From contig JBFYSV010000105.1 in the NCBI GenBank assembly GCA_041301185.1, positions 1 to 15,172 of the forward strand: DNA of 15,172 nt, given 5' to 3'. The translations under genes were made by a program, and so were the position numbers. Shown piece after piece: positions 14,167 through 15,172 of the stretch (position 1 is the first letter of the stretch; each line of letters begins with the position of its first letter). The notes under the pieces were generated by a model. It did no database searches and had not been told where the DNA came from. It saw only the letters and a list, made by a program, of their open reading frames with translations. This DNA comes from JAQBDA01 sp041301185 (GTDB lineage Bacteria; Chloroflexota; Anaerolineae; Anaerolineales; UBA4823).

Positions 14167-15172
14167 ATGCCGCATTACAGACTCGCTTTGCTCGGTTTTG
14201 GCAATGTCGGGCAGGCTTTGGCCCGCCTGCTCCTGCAAAAACAGGTTGATATCCTGGAACGCTACGGGATCACCTTCCGCGTGACCGGCATCGCCACCGG
14301 TCGCCACGGCTCTGCCATCGACCCGGACGGCATTCCGCTGGAACCCGCCCTGGAGATCATGCAAGCCGGCGAAAAGCTAGATCGCCTCTCCCGCCTGCCC
14401 CTGCCCGCTGACAATTTCAGCTTTATCAGCCAGTGCCCGGCGGATGTGCTCTTCGAAAACACGCCTGTCGACTACGCCTCCGGGCAGCCTGCCATCAATC
14501 ACCTGGCGGCTGCGCTGAAGGCGGGCATGCACGCCATCACTGCCAACAAAGGCCCGGTGGTGCACGCCTACCGCCAGCTCAGCGATCTGGCGGTAGCAAA
14601 TGGGCGCAAGTTCTACTTCGAGTCGACCATGATGGACGGCGCGCCGATCTTCTCCCTGTTCCGCGGCGCCCTGCCGGCTGCCCGCCTGCTCTCTCTGCGC
14701 GGCGTGCTCAACTCCACCACCAACCTGATCCTCTCCCGCATGGAAGGCGGCGAGTCTTTCGACCAGGCAGTGGCGTATGCTCAGGCGATCGGCATCGCCG
14801 AGACCGATCCCAGCGGCGACATCGACGGCTGGGATGCAGCGATCAAGGTTGCCGCCCTGGTGACTGTGCTAATGGATATCCCCTTCAAACCCGCCCAGGT
14901 GGAGCGGCAGGGCATCCGCGATATCACCCCGGCGGAGATCGAGCGCGCCCGGGGGCAGGGCAAGCGCTGGAAGCTGGTGTGCGGCGCCAGGCGAGAGGGT
15001 GAGACCGTCAAGGCTCAGGTTGCCCCGCAGATGGTGGGCGTCGATTCGCCAATGTACGGCGTGGACGGCACCACCAGCATCGTCCAGTTCGAGACCGACG
15101 TGCTCGGCCTGCTCTCAGTGATTGAGAGCGACCCCGGTCCGCACACCACAGCGTATGGATTGCTGGCGGATT
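14167..15172 (+). CDS. hom: Homoserine dehydrogenase (C-terminus outside window)
   Basis: 335 codons are visible from ATG 14167, with AGGAG at 14156-14160 and a 6-nt spacer; no stop before the right edge. The NAD(P)-binding LLGFGNVGQAL is at 8-18. ITANKGPVV (124-132) carries the conserved K128, and LNSTTNLILSRM (181-192) is the family signature. AETDPSGDIDGWDAAIKVAAL (211-231) holds E212, D223 and K227, the substrate-binding and catalytic residues of the family. The visible part reaches the final HTTAYGLLAD segment, so only a few residues are probably missing and there is no room in view for a C-terminal ACT domain; this would be the short, possibly not threonine-inhibited, form. It reduces aspartate semialdehyde to homoserine for threonine and methionine synthesis. 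It sits 16 nt behind the SCO1664-type gene. Confidence 0.93.
   Translation, partial: MPHYRLALLGFGNVGQALARLLLQKQVDILERYGITFRVTGIATGRHGSAIDPDGIPLEPALEIMQAGEKLDRLSRLPLPADNFSFISQCPADVLFENTPVDYASGQPAINHLAAALKAGMHAITANKGPVVHAYRQLSDLAVANGRKFYFESTMMDGAPIFSLFRGALPAARLLSLRGVLNSTTNLILSRMEGGESFDQAVAYAQAIGIAETDPSGDIDGWDAAIKVAALVTVLMDIPFKPAQVERQGIRDITPAEIERARGQGKRWKLVCGARREGETVKAQVAPQMVGVDSPMYGVDGTTSIVQFETDVLGLLSVIESDPGPHTTAYGLLAD

Noticed and set aside
13750..14364. 204-residue minus-strand reading frame spanning the SCO1664-type and hom genes
   Set aside because: Antisense to two clear genes and their junction, Arg-rich shadow composition.
14433..15002. 189-residue plus-strand reading frame
   Set aside because: Out-of-frame shadow within homoserine dehydrogenase, rich in Arg/Gly/Pro/Ala.
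1..15172. CRISPR array, tRNA/rRNA, IS element or prophage
   Set aside because: No regularly spaced repeats, cloverleaf-like GTTCRA segments in context, transposase, integrase or phage structural motifs were seen on either strand by eye.

Overview
The window looks like chromosomal DNA of a Chloroflexota bacterium, most likely an Anaerolineae-type lineage. The main evidence is the block of MSMEG_4193-type phosphatase, DUF3090 protein and SCO1664-type kinase-like protein, a trio known mainly from Actinobacteria and Chloroflexi. A stand-alone GyrA-C-terminal-like protein paired with a short Hsp70 also fits. I see no rRNA, tRNA, CRISPR array, IS element or phage gene. Both edges cut a gene: a CHASE-domain membrane receptor on the left and homoserine dehydrogenase on the right. 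No gene-free stretch exceeds about 300 bases.

Layout. (1) 1-905, minus: N-terminal part of a CHASE sensor. (2) 1055-1522, plus: bacterioferritin with complete ferroxidase and haem ligands, ended by a strong, probably bidirectional hairpin terminator. (3) 1606-2364, minus: a large TspO/MBR-like membrane protein. (4) 2507-5077, plus: a tight two-gene operon of a coiled-coil/GyrA-CTD-like beta-pinwheel protein followed 6 nt later by a YegD-like Hsp70 without a substrate-binding domain. (5) 8701 down to 5131, minus: a likely five-gene operon of alpha/beta hydrolase, small four-helix membrane protein (broken by a one-base frameshift), isochorismatase-family cysteine hydrolase, ATC-hydrolase-like protein and beta-hydroxyacid-type dehydrogenase with a DUF1932 tail. 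A TCAACA-N17-TATAAT promoter sits in front. (6) 8745-9740, minus: an uncharacterised conserved protein whose C-terminus resembles a macro domain.

(7) 9938-14150, plus: a small helical protein (probably leaderless, GTG start), a minimal nucleotidyltransferase overlapping it by ATGA, RarA/MgsA ATPase overlapping that by TAATG, the phosphatase, DUF3090 and SCO1664-type proteins. Homoserine dehydrogenase follows 16 nt later and runs off the window. The right part (from about 10.77 kb) is visibly more GC-rich than the 5.9-9.9 kb minus-strand block.

The parts most worth following are the GyrA-CTD-like/Hsp70 pair, the two-gene nucleotidyltransferase module fused translationally to rarA, the five-gene hydrolase operon, and the macro-like protein. 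All functional links between neighbours are inferred from gene order; domain calls come from motifs read by eye, with no database search.
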